This document shows, piece by piece, positions 12,001 through 24,971 of a DNA stretch of 64,000 nucleotides. Source of the stretch: Diadema setosum (Eukaryota; Echinodermata; Echinoidea; Diadematoida; Diadematidae); the NCBI RefSeq assembly GCF_964275005.1, contig NC_092705.1, forward strand, positions 13,362,385-13,426,384. The letters are read 5' to 3'. The position numbers and the translations under genes were made by a program. Within the stretch, counting starts at the first letter, position 1; every line of letters begins with the position of its first letter. The notes beneath the pieces were generated by a model. That model saw nothing but the letters and a program-made list of their open reading frames with translations. It was not told where the DNA came from and searched no databases.

Positions 12001-15000
12001 CAACAATAAAAGTGAGGGGCTTTGAAGAAAGGCTAGTCATTGGTCTACTTCCATCATGCCAATTACCAAGATTGCTGTGAGTGCTCTGGATGCTGAAATG
12101 GTTGGGAGGATGCGGCTAGAGAACCGGTCTAAGTGGAGGTAATCCATACCATCACTGAAATATCTCCTTTCAAGGGTGCTCCCCCCCCCCCCACCCAAAC
12201 TGTACATAGCATAATCATAGGGTCCATGGCATAAATAATCTTGGAGCTAGCTTCATGGCATATAACCAAGGAGGTACTGGTATTCCTGTAGTGGTACAAG
12301 TAAAATCTTTGGCCAAAATGTCACACACAACTCAAATCCGTGGTTTAAATTTACTCCATGAAACAAAAAAGTGTGACATAGGCGTAACTAGCGTGTGCAT
12401 GTGTCGTCATGTGATCGCTTTTGGATGTCTGTTAGCATGCACAACTAATTGTGTGCATTGATGCAATCAGAATGTGCATAAACCATGGACTTAATTGAAC
12501 TGCCTTTGTGAATTCAGGCTTTTGTGTTGAAGTTCGTTGCCTTGTAGTTTGTGTTATCAAAACATCATAAGAATGAGTTAAAACCAACTTTTCAATCCCC
12601 TTTTTGAAATCTTTTTGACACTGTTCCTTTTATCAGCGTACTATTGACTGTCCTCTTGCTACTTTAAACCTTTTCCTCATTGCTTGTATAACCTCTATCA
12701 TTGGAAATGTAACATTGCAAAAATGATATCACAATTATATTGGCTTTTATCTGCAGCAAAAAAGATAAAAAATGCTTTAAAAGTTTGTCATTTGCCATCG
12801 TAAGAATTCTTCTTTGATTCCTAGTAATTTTTTTTTCCCTAGTATCTCCATTTTTTTTTTGTGATCCATGGAGTCTTCAAAACAGACTAATTGCGTGTCA
12901 TCTTGCCAGCATTTCTACCAATTTATCACATCGCCCAGTGAAATTTGTTGAAGTTGTAGAAGGGTGTTAGGAGATTAATTACCTGCTGCCTCACTATGGC
13001 AACAGGAAACTTCTCTGGCTCCTGGCTGTCAGACGATATACCCATTTCAGATTCAAAACTTAAAATTCACCAAATTTGCTTGATTTTAGACAGCTTTATA
13101 TATTTCATTCATGTTATTTTTGTACTGGCCCATGGGGGACTCAGTTTATGGTTATTGCATCTTACTCAAACTTTCAAAATTCAGTTTTTAGATGATTGGA
13201 ATGATTGATGAAATTTATGATATTTGCACACTACATTGATACAGTTGGAGAGGATCATTCCAAGGTTTTTCATTTTCGTTTCTAATGTAGTGGTGACTGA
13301 AAAGTCAGAGAACTGCAATTAAAAGATGCAAAAAGATATTATGAGGATGCTTGTACTTGTTCTTTCTAGACCTATTGGGTATTTTGTCTGTTGTCTGTAA
13401 CTTGCTGTTCTGATTTCAAATAACCTCCTCGAAGGGAGCATGTGAACAGAGTCAGAGCCTGCATATGACAGGAGGGCTACCCCCTCTGAATTTTTCTTTA
13501 GATTAAGTTAAACTTGATTCAAGTCTCATTTAAGTTCTAATCAATGACATGAACCCTTGTTTACTCACCAACTTTGTAATCATTTATGCACGCATCTCTC
13601 TTGAAGTCTCCATCCTTTGCCCTCTGCTCTTCAGATGCCGGCGTCTGCCAGTTAAGATACCATTCCCCGGCTGGTAATTATAAGCACAAAAGGAAATCTT
13701 TTTGAAGGAACTTTCTTCTTCACCAAACAAGGGCAAACAAAGAATGGATGTTGCAATATTAAAGTGCATACTCAAGAAAAAAAGAAAGAGAATTCATACA
13801 CATGCAGTTTACAGAAAAGAGTGAATGCAAATTTATTTTTTGATGTGAAATGGGGCTTTGGATTATTGACTTTTGCTGCAGGAAGACTTCGCAGTTGAAC
13901 ATCCCTCCCTATTCTATTAAAGTCAAAGCTTTTTATTGCAGTTGTGCTGCATTCTTAAGGCTCCATGCTGCATAGCTTTTCAAGTATTTGCCACGTGAGT
14001 TCTCAAATTGATGGGGCATAATGAAGAGGGACCTTTGCAATGAGTGACATGATGTGAGTAAATTAGAAGAAAAAAAAAAGGGGGGTGCGAATGCTTAGTC
14101 AACATTCTCCTGGGTTGCGTCGGCTGTGTTTGAAAGGTGCTCGGGTCACAGTATTCAAAATGAGCTTAACTTCATTGGCAAGGCACCAGGTAAGGAAGAA
14201 TAAATTGGAAAAGGTCAATTTTAGAATCGCTATAAGAGAAGCATGAGTCTTTAGGGAGAAATTAGCCCAAGCAAGGAATTAATTTAAAGTGAAATCAGTG
14301 AAACTACAGCCGCAACCTAAAGATAGCTCCAGGAAAAAAACGAGAGAATTATTAATTAATCCAATGAGAGACAAGTGATATTTTTACTGAGCGCATTCTC
14401 CATGGATATACTTCTGTCTGTTCTTTTAGTGAGTGCAGATGTGTAAATAATTCAATGATGATATGAATAAGTATTCAGTTAATAATGCACACTGAAATCT
14501 TTCACTGAAATCTTAGACCTTCTGCTCGCATGTGACACTTTCTGATTTAAAAAAAATAATAATGTCAGAAAATTGTTTAAGAAATAAAGTGAGTCTGTAA
14601 GACAAGCTCTTATGGTTCAATCAGAGATGGAAATGGATAAACATATATATGGATAAAGAAAACAAAAGGAAATTGCTGTTAGCAGGAAATTGGTGTCTCT
14701 GGAAAATTGTAACTCTGAAATTAACAACCTGAATTATCAAAACTTGGGATTAGGCTGGTGGTGCAAAATGATCAATTTAACCCAGATTTCAGAATCTTGT
14801 AGAGAAGCTGTTCATCAAATATGGATACACATGACACATATTGCCTTTTCAACCATTTCTCTTGGTGCGAAGTTACAGTGACTCGTGATGTATGAATTCA
14901 TTTATTCATGACTTCATTGAGGTTTTTCAATCTCAGATTAGTGTGAACAAGGCATAGATTTGCGATCAAATCTAGCCTCGAGTGCTTTTTGAAAAATTGA

Positions 15001-16082
15001 TGTCCATAAAACATAAATATCTAAAAGAGATGAAGAGTGTGATAAAGAGCCCGAAGACAGCCATCAAGAAATATTGAACGTGGCGATGACGTTGGCTCCC
15101 CCTCTTTACTGCAGTATGAAGACCTGAATCATTAATGCTTTGTTCTGAATCCGGAGAAAGAGGTATTTGGAATCATCCATGTTGGAGTTTGATGATTGCC
15201 AGCATATAAATACATGAATAAAAAAACAAACAAAACAAAACATGAAACTTTCTTTTGATGTCCTGATTTTTTTTTTCTCTTCCATATCTGATCTAGGTCT
15301 TTTTTATGTAATAGGATATCTGTTTATCTTTTTGTTTATCTCTCTCTCTATCATCTATTTATCTATATATCTGTCTATCTATCTAGCTATATATCTCTCT
15401 ACATATATCTATCTATTTATATATTTCTATTTACAGTAGAGATGGATGTGTGTGTATAGCACAATATCTGTGTGTAAACCCAAGTTATCATGATGATATC
15501 TTGTAATTTCATGTATAAATATGTAAACCAAAGTAATATTTGTTCATGGAAGTCCACTGCTAGGGTTTGCACGAAAAGTATTGAAAACTTTGAAAGGAAC
15601 TGACGGCTGCCGAAAGAGTGAAACTCTTGCTAATATGGAAATGAATTCACATATATTTTAGTTTCACTCCTCTCTAGCTTTGAAGTCAGCCATATTCAAC
15701 CCTGCATAGCATCATGTCCACCACCACGAGAAAAGAATCAAAGAAATGACAAAACAAAAAGAAAAAAAAACACACACAAAAAAAAAAATCCACGAGCCAT
15801 TACCACCCTGAACACCAAAAATATTTCTTCTGTACCATCTCAGCACTGGCGCGACACCAATATATGTGCATGAAATCCAATATTTTTCTGGCAATGAATG
15901 AAAATTGTATTCATGAATTCATTGCCGGAGGCTGTTTCTGTTATCATTCCTGGTGCTGGAAAGTATTCGGCCAGAGCAGCAGCCATGCACTGTCAGCTTG
16001 TATTGTGTCAACACGGTCTTTTTTTTTTTCAGAAGTTCGTCTTCTGAATCAAGCCAAAGGTGATAGCCATCTCTTGTACAAT

Positions 16083-16820
16083 AAGCCAGTTTGTAATTAG
16101 CTCATGTGCACATTGGTACAAATGAATGACTTTTCTTTTTTCTCAGTTGGTATGATAAGCTAGTTTGTAGTTCCACTTTGTGCACGAGCAAAAAAAAAAG
16201 GTCATTTGCACCAACTAAATGTACTGAGATAGACATCTGTGATGCAGACTGCAATGATTATTCATATTATCCTTGTAAATATTGCTTGCCAGCATATCCA
16301 CCTGACAGCAGGCCTGGTATCTTTGGCAAGATTAACAGAAAAGGTTTGTTAAAGCATGCTATGCAAAACGAAGAAATGGATGCTTCCCCAAGTTAATGGA
16401 CCATTCTGGTCACCTGATTTATGCAAGTTCGTGCTTTGTTTGAACATGAATTTCATAAATTGTTACGTCGGAAGCACAACACTTTTAAAACAAGTGAAGT
16501 GCCCAACCAACTGAGAAAATATAAAGGTCGTTTGTACCAAATGTGCACGTGAGCTAATTACCAACTGGCTTTAATAGGCACTTCACTCATTTTCAAGGCA
16601 GTATAATGCATGAGCTTGCCCAGTGTACCAATTCATGGAATTCATGTTCAAACAAGGAATGAACTTGTGCATAGACCACATGACCAGAATGGTCCATCAT
16701 TTACGCTTCTGCAGGCATCCATTTCATTTATAACTTCTCCTATTAATATTGCCAAATACCACTTTTGCTGTCAGGTGGATGTCCCATGTGCTGGTAAGCA
16801 CCATAATCCTTATAAATAGT
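16083..16820. repeat. Complex nested inverted repeat
   Basis: Two nested symmetries are visible. First, 16083-16140 (aagccagtttgtaattagct onward) is matched in inverse by about 16511-16574. Second, 16235-16505 is matched in inverse by about 16578-16815, with recognisable paired blocks such as ggaccattctggtca against tgaccagaatggtcc and ccacctgacagca against tgctgtcaggtgg. A degenerate direct repeat of the outer end lies at about 16158-16215. I read this as a palindromic foldback-type element or one element inserted between inverted copies of another. No convincing protein is encoded. Confidence 0.7.
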
Positions 16821-19204
16821 GGCATATGTGTCTATTTGTGTTTTTCTGAGACAAAAATAGCAAAAACAAAGGCAAAATACGCTAACCACCAAGAAAAGTT
16901 AATCCATGTGGCTTGCAAAGTGTAGATATCTTTCACATGTAACAGTTACTTGTCCATTAGGCAGTTCTTGTATCTTAGATTTAAGTTTGAATTAGTTTCA
17001 TTAAGTTAAAAATGTGTGTATTGGTTTCATTTAAAAGAAAGCATTGCATTACAGAAAGATATTTGAATTGTTAAATAAGAAAAATAATGCATAATTTCAA
17101 TAATGTCTTTGAATGAGTATACAACAGACTAGACTGCCAGTATCTCTGGCTTTCTTTTGATATCTGTTGCAATTTATTAATCTGATTTGATGCTATATTA
17201 TTCTCTCTCATTGCATAATGCTGTAAAAAAGACATTAAGCAGTCAGTGCCCTTGGCTATAGTCATGTTCAATGAAAATGCCTCTTGGCAGTTTTAATGCA
17301 TTCAGTGTTTGGTACAACTTCCTTCACATTTTATGATTTTCCCCCTGTTGTTTGCATACATTCAGCAGATCCAAATATCACAATGCCATAGCTCTGGGGA
17401 CATATTTGATGATTGGGCTTGAAATGAACCGCCAAACGACATGTGGCTATGATTTGCAGAATGCTTTTGGGCAGTGCGATACTGTGAACAATATAAATGT
17501 ATATCGTTAACGTTATCTCCTCTTTTGATTCTCCCGAGAGTTGTAGCCTACTCAGCCATGATGAGAGCATAATAAGAGTTGGTGGTACATAATCAATTTT
17601 GGGGGTGCTTGGGTTTAGAGTGTGGGTGGCGTTTTCACACCTAGTTGTGATGGATCTATAGAGCATAAAGCCGAGTCTACAGACTGATGCTGTTCTGGTG
17701 AAACTCTAATCCCAGCTCTTCTTATTTTTTCCTTATAAATCTTGTTTAGCTTTATTCTGTTCCTTTTTTTTTCTTTCCTCTTGGAAAGAGGAGAATGAAA
17801 CAAGAGTTCTTCGTTATTCCCCGAAGCACAAAGCAGACATGTGGTAACAAATTGAGACAAGTTGAGGAGGGTATTCATGTATTCTTGGCTGGGAATGGGA
17901 GGGAGGGGGTTGGATGGCGGGGTTGAGGGGGAGGGGTTGGATGGCAGACACTTACTCAATATACGGCAGGATGTTTTTAATTGCCTGCTAGGGCGATGTG
18001 AATGGTACCTAATACGTCTTGAGTGACTATTGGAATATGGAATGAAGTACGCTTGAATAGACAGCGGAGTGTGCTGAGCTAGTGTAAGGCTCGTAGCTGA
18101 AGGGCCCCCCAAGTTTTCTTTTCCCCACATCATGTTGTGAGAGGTTGAGATGTTATCTGGTTCGTGAATTGTATTACGAGATGATGCACTGTCATACTTT
18201 CCAAAACGGGACATCTCCCTCTGTAAGATACACCTACATAATATATACAGGCATACATACATATATGAATAGTCTTCTCAGTTTTCTCTTTTCCTCTTGA
18301 AAAAAAAAAAGAGGAAAAGGGATATTTTTGATTGGGGGAAAAAGAAAACTTATTTCCATAATGGTTCAGTATTTGATAGATTGGCATCATACATTTTATT
18401 TTTGTATTTTCCTGTGCAGACATATTTGTGTTTCCACCATGAAAATTGAAAATGTTGGACTGTTTTTTCCGTATAGATTTGGAAACCTGGGTGCTTTCTA
18501 TTATCTATGCATATACAAATTTGGCAGTTTGTAGTGAGAGCATGTGAGCTGTGAGGTACTATTCCTTATTTGCAAGTTTAATAGTGATATCTAGGACATG
18601 AATCATTATTTAAGCTTAACTGGGACAGGAAAATTTATCAGAGTGGGTAGTTCAAGAATGGTTGCACTTTTATTAAATTGTATGAGCAAACTTTGCAAGT
18701 TCAGTGTTGATATCTACAACAAGTATCTTTCCATTTTAGCTTCAAAGACAGAAGGTTCTGATGTATAAATGGGTAGTTCATAAATGGGTAGTTCATAAAT
18801 GGTTGCACTTTTGTACATATTAAGCTTGAACATACTTTGTTCTCTTTGCAATTAAAAAATAATAAAAACAAAACACAATAAGAAATCTCAAAAATTCCTT
18901 TGAAATATCCTTATATCTGTTGCCTAATTGAAGTCAGGTCTGTTGAAGCACTTTGCAATGATTGCATTTCAAAATAATTGCAGGTGCTTAGTTGCTAAGC
19001 AGCAACTAATTGGCTGAAGGCACGTTGAGTCATTGAGTCATTGCCATGGGAACTGCAATTTTTTTTTTTTTTGCAATTCAAAATCATAATTGTGAACCTC
19101 TTTATGAGATGGGCCCAGGTGTCAATAATGAACAGAAATTGGCTGTAGTAAGGCCAAATGCCTTTTGCATGTAACATTTAAAGAGGCATTAGTGGAATTC
19201 ACAA

Positions 19205-19636
19205 TTCACAATTAGCGGGATACAAATCTGAAGATTTGCATCGCGATCCGAATCGTGAGATTTTTGCCTGTGTGGATGCTGAAATCTCACTAAATAGCGC
19301 GATCAGCATCGTGCTCCAAGTCCCCAAAAGTCTTGTGTTTATGGATAGAAATTATCGCAATAATTTGAGAATAGCTCAATAATCTGCATTGTGATGAGTG
19401 TGTGAATGCTGGAGCAAAAAATCTTATTCAGAATATGCATGATTAAACAGCACATGAACAAAAGGGCAATACAGGGGGACCATTTCTAACAGTAGATTTC
19501 GGGCATGCACAGTTTGGTCAACAAATTTTCGCGATCGGCAATTAACGGGCTAGTTCTGTCCATCTAAACGGGAGCAAAAAATGTTGAGATTTGGATCATG
19601 ATCATTATCCTGCTATCTTGACTGTGCGAATGTGTC
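19205..19636. mobile_element. Diverged relative of the GCGGGAT palindromic element
   Basis: It begins attagcgggatacaaatc and continues with gatttgcatcgcgatc, and ends with sequence that on the - strand reads like a degenerate form of the same start (agcaggataatgatcatgatc). The motif set (agcgggat, gatttgcatcgcgatc, aatctcga-like) is shared with the inner element at 32054-32647. It lies about 120 bp before the last LHFPL exon. Confidence 0.55.
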
Positions 19637-19759
19637 TATTCTAGAGTGACCATCGAACGAGGGCTTCTAGACAAGAAAAAAACGTAGACACAAAATTGTG
19701 AGTTCTGAGACACTAAAAGACTATTTCTATTTTCATTTTCCTCCTGTCTTTTAATACAG

Positions 19760-19878
19760 GTACATGTACATTAGACTGGGCATTCTATCTGACAGCAAGC
19801 AGTAGCGGGGCCCTCCTCCTGGCTTCTCTCCTCTCCATCCGAGCCGGGGCATCCAAGATGGACATGTACGGAATATGA
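19760..19878 (+). CDS. LHFPL tetraspan family protein, terminal coding exon (fourth membrane span and stop)
   Basis: The exon follows the acceptor tttaatacag. Its first two bases complete the Gly codon begun at 4884, giving LGTCTLDWAFYLTASSSG across and beyond the junction. A Cys, then a WA-[FY]-Y start to a hydrophobic segment (about 20 residues, Leu/Ala/Ser-rich), is the usual fourth membrane span of LHFPL proteins. A short cytoplasmic tail with basic residues ends MDMYGI and a TGA at 19876-19878. The matching phase over a 14.9-kb intron and the family pattern on both sides make this assignment firm. The start of the protein (spans one to three) is missing from the window. Confidence 0.8.
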
Positions 19879-22309
19879 CAGCGACCCTCGTGACCTCTGA
19901 ACTCGTATATGATGCGACCTAGTTATCGAAACATGCGATCTACGACTGGAAATATGCATTGACTGTGACGTTCCGCGGAATCGTCCGGGGCGAATCTCGT
20001 CGCGTGTTTGAGAGGACGAGAAAGCCTTCGTTTTTGTTTTTTTTCTACTTGAGCCTTTTATGCAGCTTTCTCACTGCGCTACCAAAGGGAATACCATTTC
20101 GCCTCCATTTCAGATGTCATGCGGGCATGAGATGTTACAAACTGGATTATCACCCTTCGCCTCCATGTTGGGTGCGATCGTTTTACTCAAGTGTGTATGA
20201 TTGTCAAGTATGTATTGGCTGTCACATACATTATGAAATATTGTTCCAAGACTTTTGACAGGTAGACTCCTCTGTTGCAATGGGGTAATCCTTTTACTCC
20301 ATCCACTGTAGTTAATCACTGTTATATACATAGCTGTAGATACTTGTCACAAAGTTTTTGTAACTATGTATGTGGCTCATCAAGAGATGAAAAGATTATT
20401 GAATTTAATTACTCTAACTACAGCAATGAAGACATTGTATTGAGGGCAATTTCCAATAGCCAGTGATTTTTCTTTTCTTTTCTACCAAAAACCAGTAGAA
20501 TAATTGTATTAGATGTTGATTGCTTAAATGTCAAATGCTATGTGTATAGCAAAATAGTGTATTTTCAATCTATTCTACAACAATCATCTATTCTACTATT
20601 CTACAAACAATCATCATCAAGATTACTGCATCTTTAATGGACTGTGTGTCTTTATCGACTCAGGAATTCATTGCGCAGTCATAGCTGTCTGGTAAAAAGT
20701 TGAAGATATCCCAGGGTCAGGGTTTCTGAAAATGGAAGAACTCCTTTGTCACCCCCTCCCCCCCCCCCCCCCCAGCTATTTTCCAAAAATTATGTTTGAA
20801 AAGTGGCAGCAAAGTGACAGCTTTATGCTCAGACCACAAGCAATATGGATTATGATACTCATACTAGTACAATTTTTTGTTTTCAAAGTTGAGTGAACTG
20901 CCAGTTGCTTGAACATGAAGTGATACAAGACATCTTGTCTACTGTGATATGTAAATGCAGGATTTTGATCTATGATTCAAAGAAAGACCTTTTCTGAGTT
21001 TAAAATCCCAATTATGTCACTCAAATGGTGACAAGATCCATTCCCAGGCTCAGTCGCTGTCACCCAGTCAAACTTTATGAAACATAAGTAATACAAGACA
21101 TCAGAATTTGTCCAAAAAAAAAAAAAAAATATGAAGAATCGTCTTTAAGTCAAGCACTAAGCTTTTCAACTCCCAATGTTTTGAACAAAAGCCTTATATA
21201 ATGTGATAGCCATAGGCCCCTGTCACCCTGCCTAGTGTGCTTGCCACATTAACACTACAGATAAGCACTGAGTTTCAGGTATGATGGCTTATGTGTCAGT
21301 GTGTGCCCTGAAATTACGATCATGGGCCCCTGCTTGGGACGCCACTGCTTGGAAAAGTCCATTACCCCTTGTAAACCCTCGCATAACCGGCATTTCAACA
21401 TGCCATTGACTTCGCGTGCATTAGGGTTGCTGGTGGTGATGATCGACTTAAAACCACTCAATTGCCAACTTTAGGGAGGATACGGGGGATCTAGCCATGT
21501 CAAATGACCTGCTCAGAGGCAGTAAAGGTTTTTATGACCGAACATCAACTCTCTTGATTTCTTGTCACCCCGGGTAATGCATCTGCCTTGGCAAACACAG
21601 CGCTTTGAGGTGAAAGAGAAACCTGAATGGATGTTGAAGGGAAATTACATATACAGCTTCTCTGAGAAATGCTTGTTTGTGTCCATGTGTTTTTCAGGGA
21701 ATATTTCAACACCAATTAATCACTGATTTTGTGCAGATTTGCAAAACATAGAAGTGCTTGCCTTTGAGGTATGTGGTCAAATGTTGCATTATGTACAGTT
21801 GGAAAAAAAATCGAATTTGTGGGAGTTTATGTAAAATCACAAATACTGATACCTCTATGGAAAACCTTTTTGAATGTTTCGTTTGTCAGAAAGTGGCCCA
21901 TTTGAAGGCTTTCTGTCAATAGACAAAAAGCAACTTCAAAAGATATCTAATTGTCATATATCTGAGAGTATAAAGAAAATAGAGTTATTCTTGGCACAAG
22001 TGAGAAGGTATGATCAGTGTTATTTTTCAGAGGGACTTGAAATTGTGAATGACAAATTTAGTGTTTTCTTTGAAACATAAGCACCTTCATTCAACCAGTC
22101 ATTGATGCTCTGTATATCAACTAATAGACTTTGTGAACTTCTATTGCCTGATTTTTATCATTCAACACTCAGTTATAGGTAGAAATTAGTTTGAAAATGT
22201 AGTTTAGAATATTATAATTAATTTATATGCAATATCTATCAGTTTTTTTTTTCTTCTAAATGTTATCCTTGTCGTAACAAAAAAATCAGAGTGAAATGTA
22301 TTCATGATA

Positions 22310-22495
22310 CAGTGCACTGCCGTTATAACGAACACGGTTATAACGCAATTCCCGTTACAACGATATAAAAATCCAGGTCGCAAAATTATAGCCTCTATGT
22401 TTTTTTATCGTTTATTTGTTCGGTTATAACAAATTTTCGATGTAACGAAAGAAAACTGCCGGTCCCGAGGACTTTGTTATAACGGGAGTCCACTG
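22310..22495. mobile_element. Pogo/Tigger-like MITE, TA-flanked (186 bp)
   Basis: The inverted ends are CAGTGCACTGCCGTTATAAC on the left and CAGTGGACTCCCGTTATAAC read on the - strand from the right, with TA on both outer sides. The body has further gttataac palindromes and a central A/T-rich part with a tttatttgttcggttataac motif. It is one of several copies in this window (39431, 42046, 46414, and partial ones near 49295, 49773 and 53102). CAGT-type ends with TA duplications are typical of pogo/Tigger relatives; no transposase is present. Confidence 0.85.
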
Positions 22496-24661
22496 TAAAA
22501 TATTTTTTCGAAAATTGAATCTCAATATGGACCAATGCTTGCTTTATAAAGAGGGTGGTTAATGGAGTTTTACTACTTATCCAGTTCTCTCATCTTTGTT
22601 TTCTTTATGATATACTTGTGAAGTATATTCCTCAGCCATCTCTTCTAGCTGTGAAGCAAATAAGGTTGAAAGATGATGGCAGTAAAAATCTTGATGGGAA
22701 AGACAAATTTCCCCGACAGCAAGTTGACAAAATTTGGTGTCATCCGAGGATGGCAGATGGTAATCAATTTTTCACCGCATCATTTTTTTTTTCTTCCTTC
22801 TTAACACCCAAGTGATAGATCAAAGAAATGGGATTCTTTCACATCTATCTAAATGTCATGAATGTGACTGGGAGATATTAATCAGATTGTCTCGATAAAA
22901 TGTGAGCACACGAGCCTCCGAGTTCCCAAAGGGTGGCATTTATCTGGCGGCAAATCCGTAAAATGGGATTTGTGTCATACGCCAATCCTGCGGCTGGTTT
23001 ACACCCCTTCAGCCGTCCCCCCACCCACACGATCGTGGATAGAAACTCTACCTACCGCCTCTCAGTGTTCTCTTTTAAAGTGATGCTTTTCCGTGACGAC
23101 AAACACGGACAATCCACAAAGGAGAGGTGATTAGCATACAGTGAAAATTCAAGGCCACTTCAGATCTGGCGTGTTCTTGGTTTGGCGTTTCTTGACATGT
23201 TATAGAAGAAAGGAGGAAGGGTTCAAGATAAAAAAAAAAATGGCAGTCTGAAATGCAGAATAGTGATCTAATTTTTAATTTTGACAAGGAATAGTCTGTC
23301 AGCCCGCCTTAATCAGTAAGGATGGTTTTTGTCTTCGAGATGTGACACGGCTTGGAGAATATTCATTGCCCGGCTTGTCGTGTGTTTACATTTGAATTTT
23401 AGAACGATTCCCTTTTTAGCGTGCAGCTCTTGGGCAGTCCCTGGCAGTGAGCGGGGGTCCAAGAGTAAACAGAGATACGCTGAATGTCTTTGTACCGAGC
23501 ATCACGCTTCAGGGACTTGACTGTCATCCTATCTCTCAAAAGCAGGCTCAGAGGTTTGCTCACCAAATAAACAGAGATAAGAGAGACATTTCTTTATTTG
23601 TCAGCTCACAGGAAGGTTTGCTGTGTGGAATTAACCTTGCCCATTTAATAGTCTCCGATTAAGATGAGACGTCATTTAGGAAACAGGGTTAGGTAAGTGC
23701 ACTGAGTTTGAATTATTTCCTTCTAACTCAACTGAGCAGAAAAATGATGTGCAAATGTTTGAAAGACACACAAGTACACAAAACTTGGACAATTTTGCTT
23801 TTGCTATCAAGATATCTGTGAACAAATATTACAATTACAAGCTATATAACAGTTTATTGTAACACCTCTCTATGGAATAAAAAAGAATAAATCAAGTGAT
23901 GGATTTTAAATGTATTGAAGAATTTAATCAAATTTTTTTGATCTTCCTCTTTTATTTCAGAGCTTCATTTGACATTATTTCAGACTCTCTGGTAGCAAAT
24001 AGATTCATGCAGCTCAGGCTTTTTTTTTTCTTCAACCGAAAACGTTAAGCAATGCCCATAAGGAAGTTTATTATCATGGTACACCCACCGTGTTGTGGAA
24101 AAAAAAAAAAAGATACAGCTCTCAATTTATGAGCAGGTTTGTTATGACAGTTTGGCATGACAGTTTGGCACTGCCAGAAAGAGTAAATTGTGCCATTGCT
24201 CACAGCCAGCTTTTCACAGATTGACTGACTGGAAACAAGTCTTTTGATGCAAGACTATCATATACAATTTGAAACCTGGGAGTAGTGTCGTGAAGTCTGC
24301 AGAATAAAAAAGATAATAATAATAATAATAAAAATAATTGATAATAATGGCTAAACTTTCCCTTTCTTTCATGAGTTTATGAAAGAAAAGAAATGGGTTA
24401 CTTAACAAGGATGGGTTTTGATAAGAAATTTGCTGTTGGACCAAATTAAAATCTGATACCAGATTCAACTTTAGCACAATGACAAGAAGCGGGTCACACT
24501 GCCCTGGAACCTGAGCAAGAAATGAACTCAGAGGGCGCTGTTCTTCTTTAAATGCATGTAGTTGTCTTTTGACAGGCATTATTTTGATTAGGCATTCATG
24601 ATTCAGGCTTTATAAACTAAGAGTAAGCGGCTTAAATAATCTGCTACATTGACTGCCCAAG

Positions 24662-24716
24662 AAGGGGGGGGGGGAGCTGGGGAGGTAAGAGCCCCTCCCC
24701 CCCCCCCCCCCCCCCC
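24662..24716. repeat. G-run and C-run hairpin-forming tract
   Basis: A G homopolymer (about 24664-24674) and a long C homopolymer (about 24693-24716) lie 20 bp apart and can pair with each other. It is low-complexity sequence beside the hAT-like MITE. Confidence 0.7.
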
Positions 24717-24793
24717 ATACACACACACTTTGGGCTACTTTAAAATAGGACATACTTTTTTTTCTTTTTTTCTTTTTTTTTTTTTGCTGATTG

Positions 24794-24971
24794 TAGGGCT
24801 GCCAACTCTCACGCATTGAGAGTGAGACTCACTCATTTTGGTCCTTTCTCACTCTAAAACTTTATTTCATTTGCATGCATTTTTATTGATCTCACTCATT
24901 TTGACTCCTAAATTATAGCATTGGCCTATGGGAGTCTCACTCTCAACTAGTTTCCAATGTTGGCAGCCCTG
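24794..24971. mobile_element. hAT-like MITE with short target duplication (178 bp)
   Basis: The right end read inward is CAGGGCTGCCAACATTGG and the left end is TAGGGCTGCCAACTCTC, so the ends match with one mutated base. TGATTG occurs directly outside both ends, which I take as the target-site duplication (six bases visible; hAT elements usually make eight). The interior contains mirrored gagagtgagact motifs. CAGGG ends suggest the hAT superfamily. No protein is encoded. Confidence 0.7.

Larger units (their letters stand above)
4885..19759 (+). other. 14.9-kb LHFPL intron rich in repeats
   Basis: It starts gtaaat and ends in a pyrimidine-rich tract with aatacag. It carries the pyrimidine minisatellite, a GATA microsatellite and the palindromic elements listed separately. 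Other stretches (about 9.1-15.2 kb and 16.9-19.2 kb) contain no exon that I can support. A second CTAT/CTGT-type short tract lies at about 15338-15430, poly-A and poly-C tracts at 11101-11145 and 12181-12192, and a G-rich stretch at 17890-17942. Some complex, less AT-rich stretches, for example 9850-10330, may hold enhancers, but this is inference only. Confidence 0.75.
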
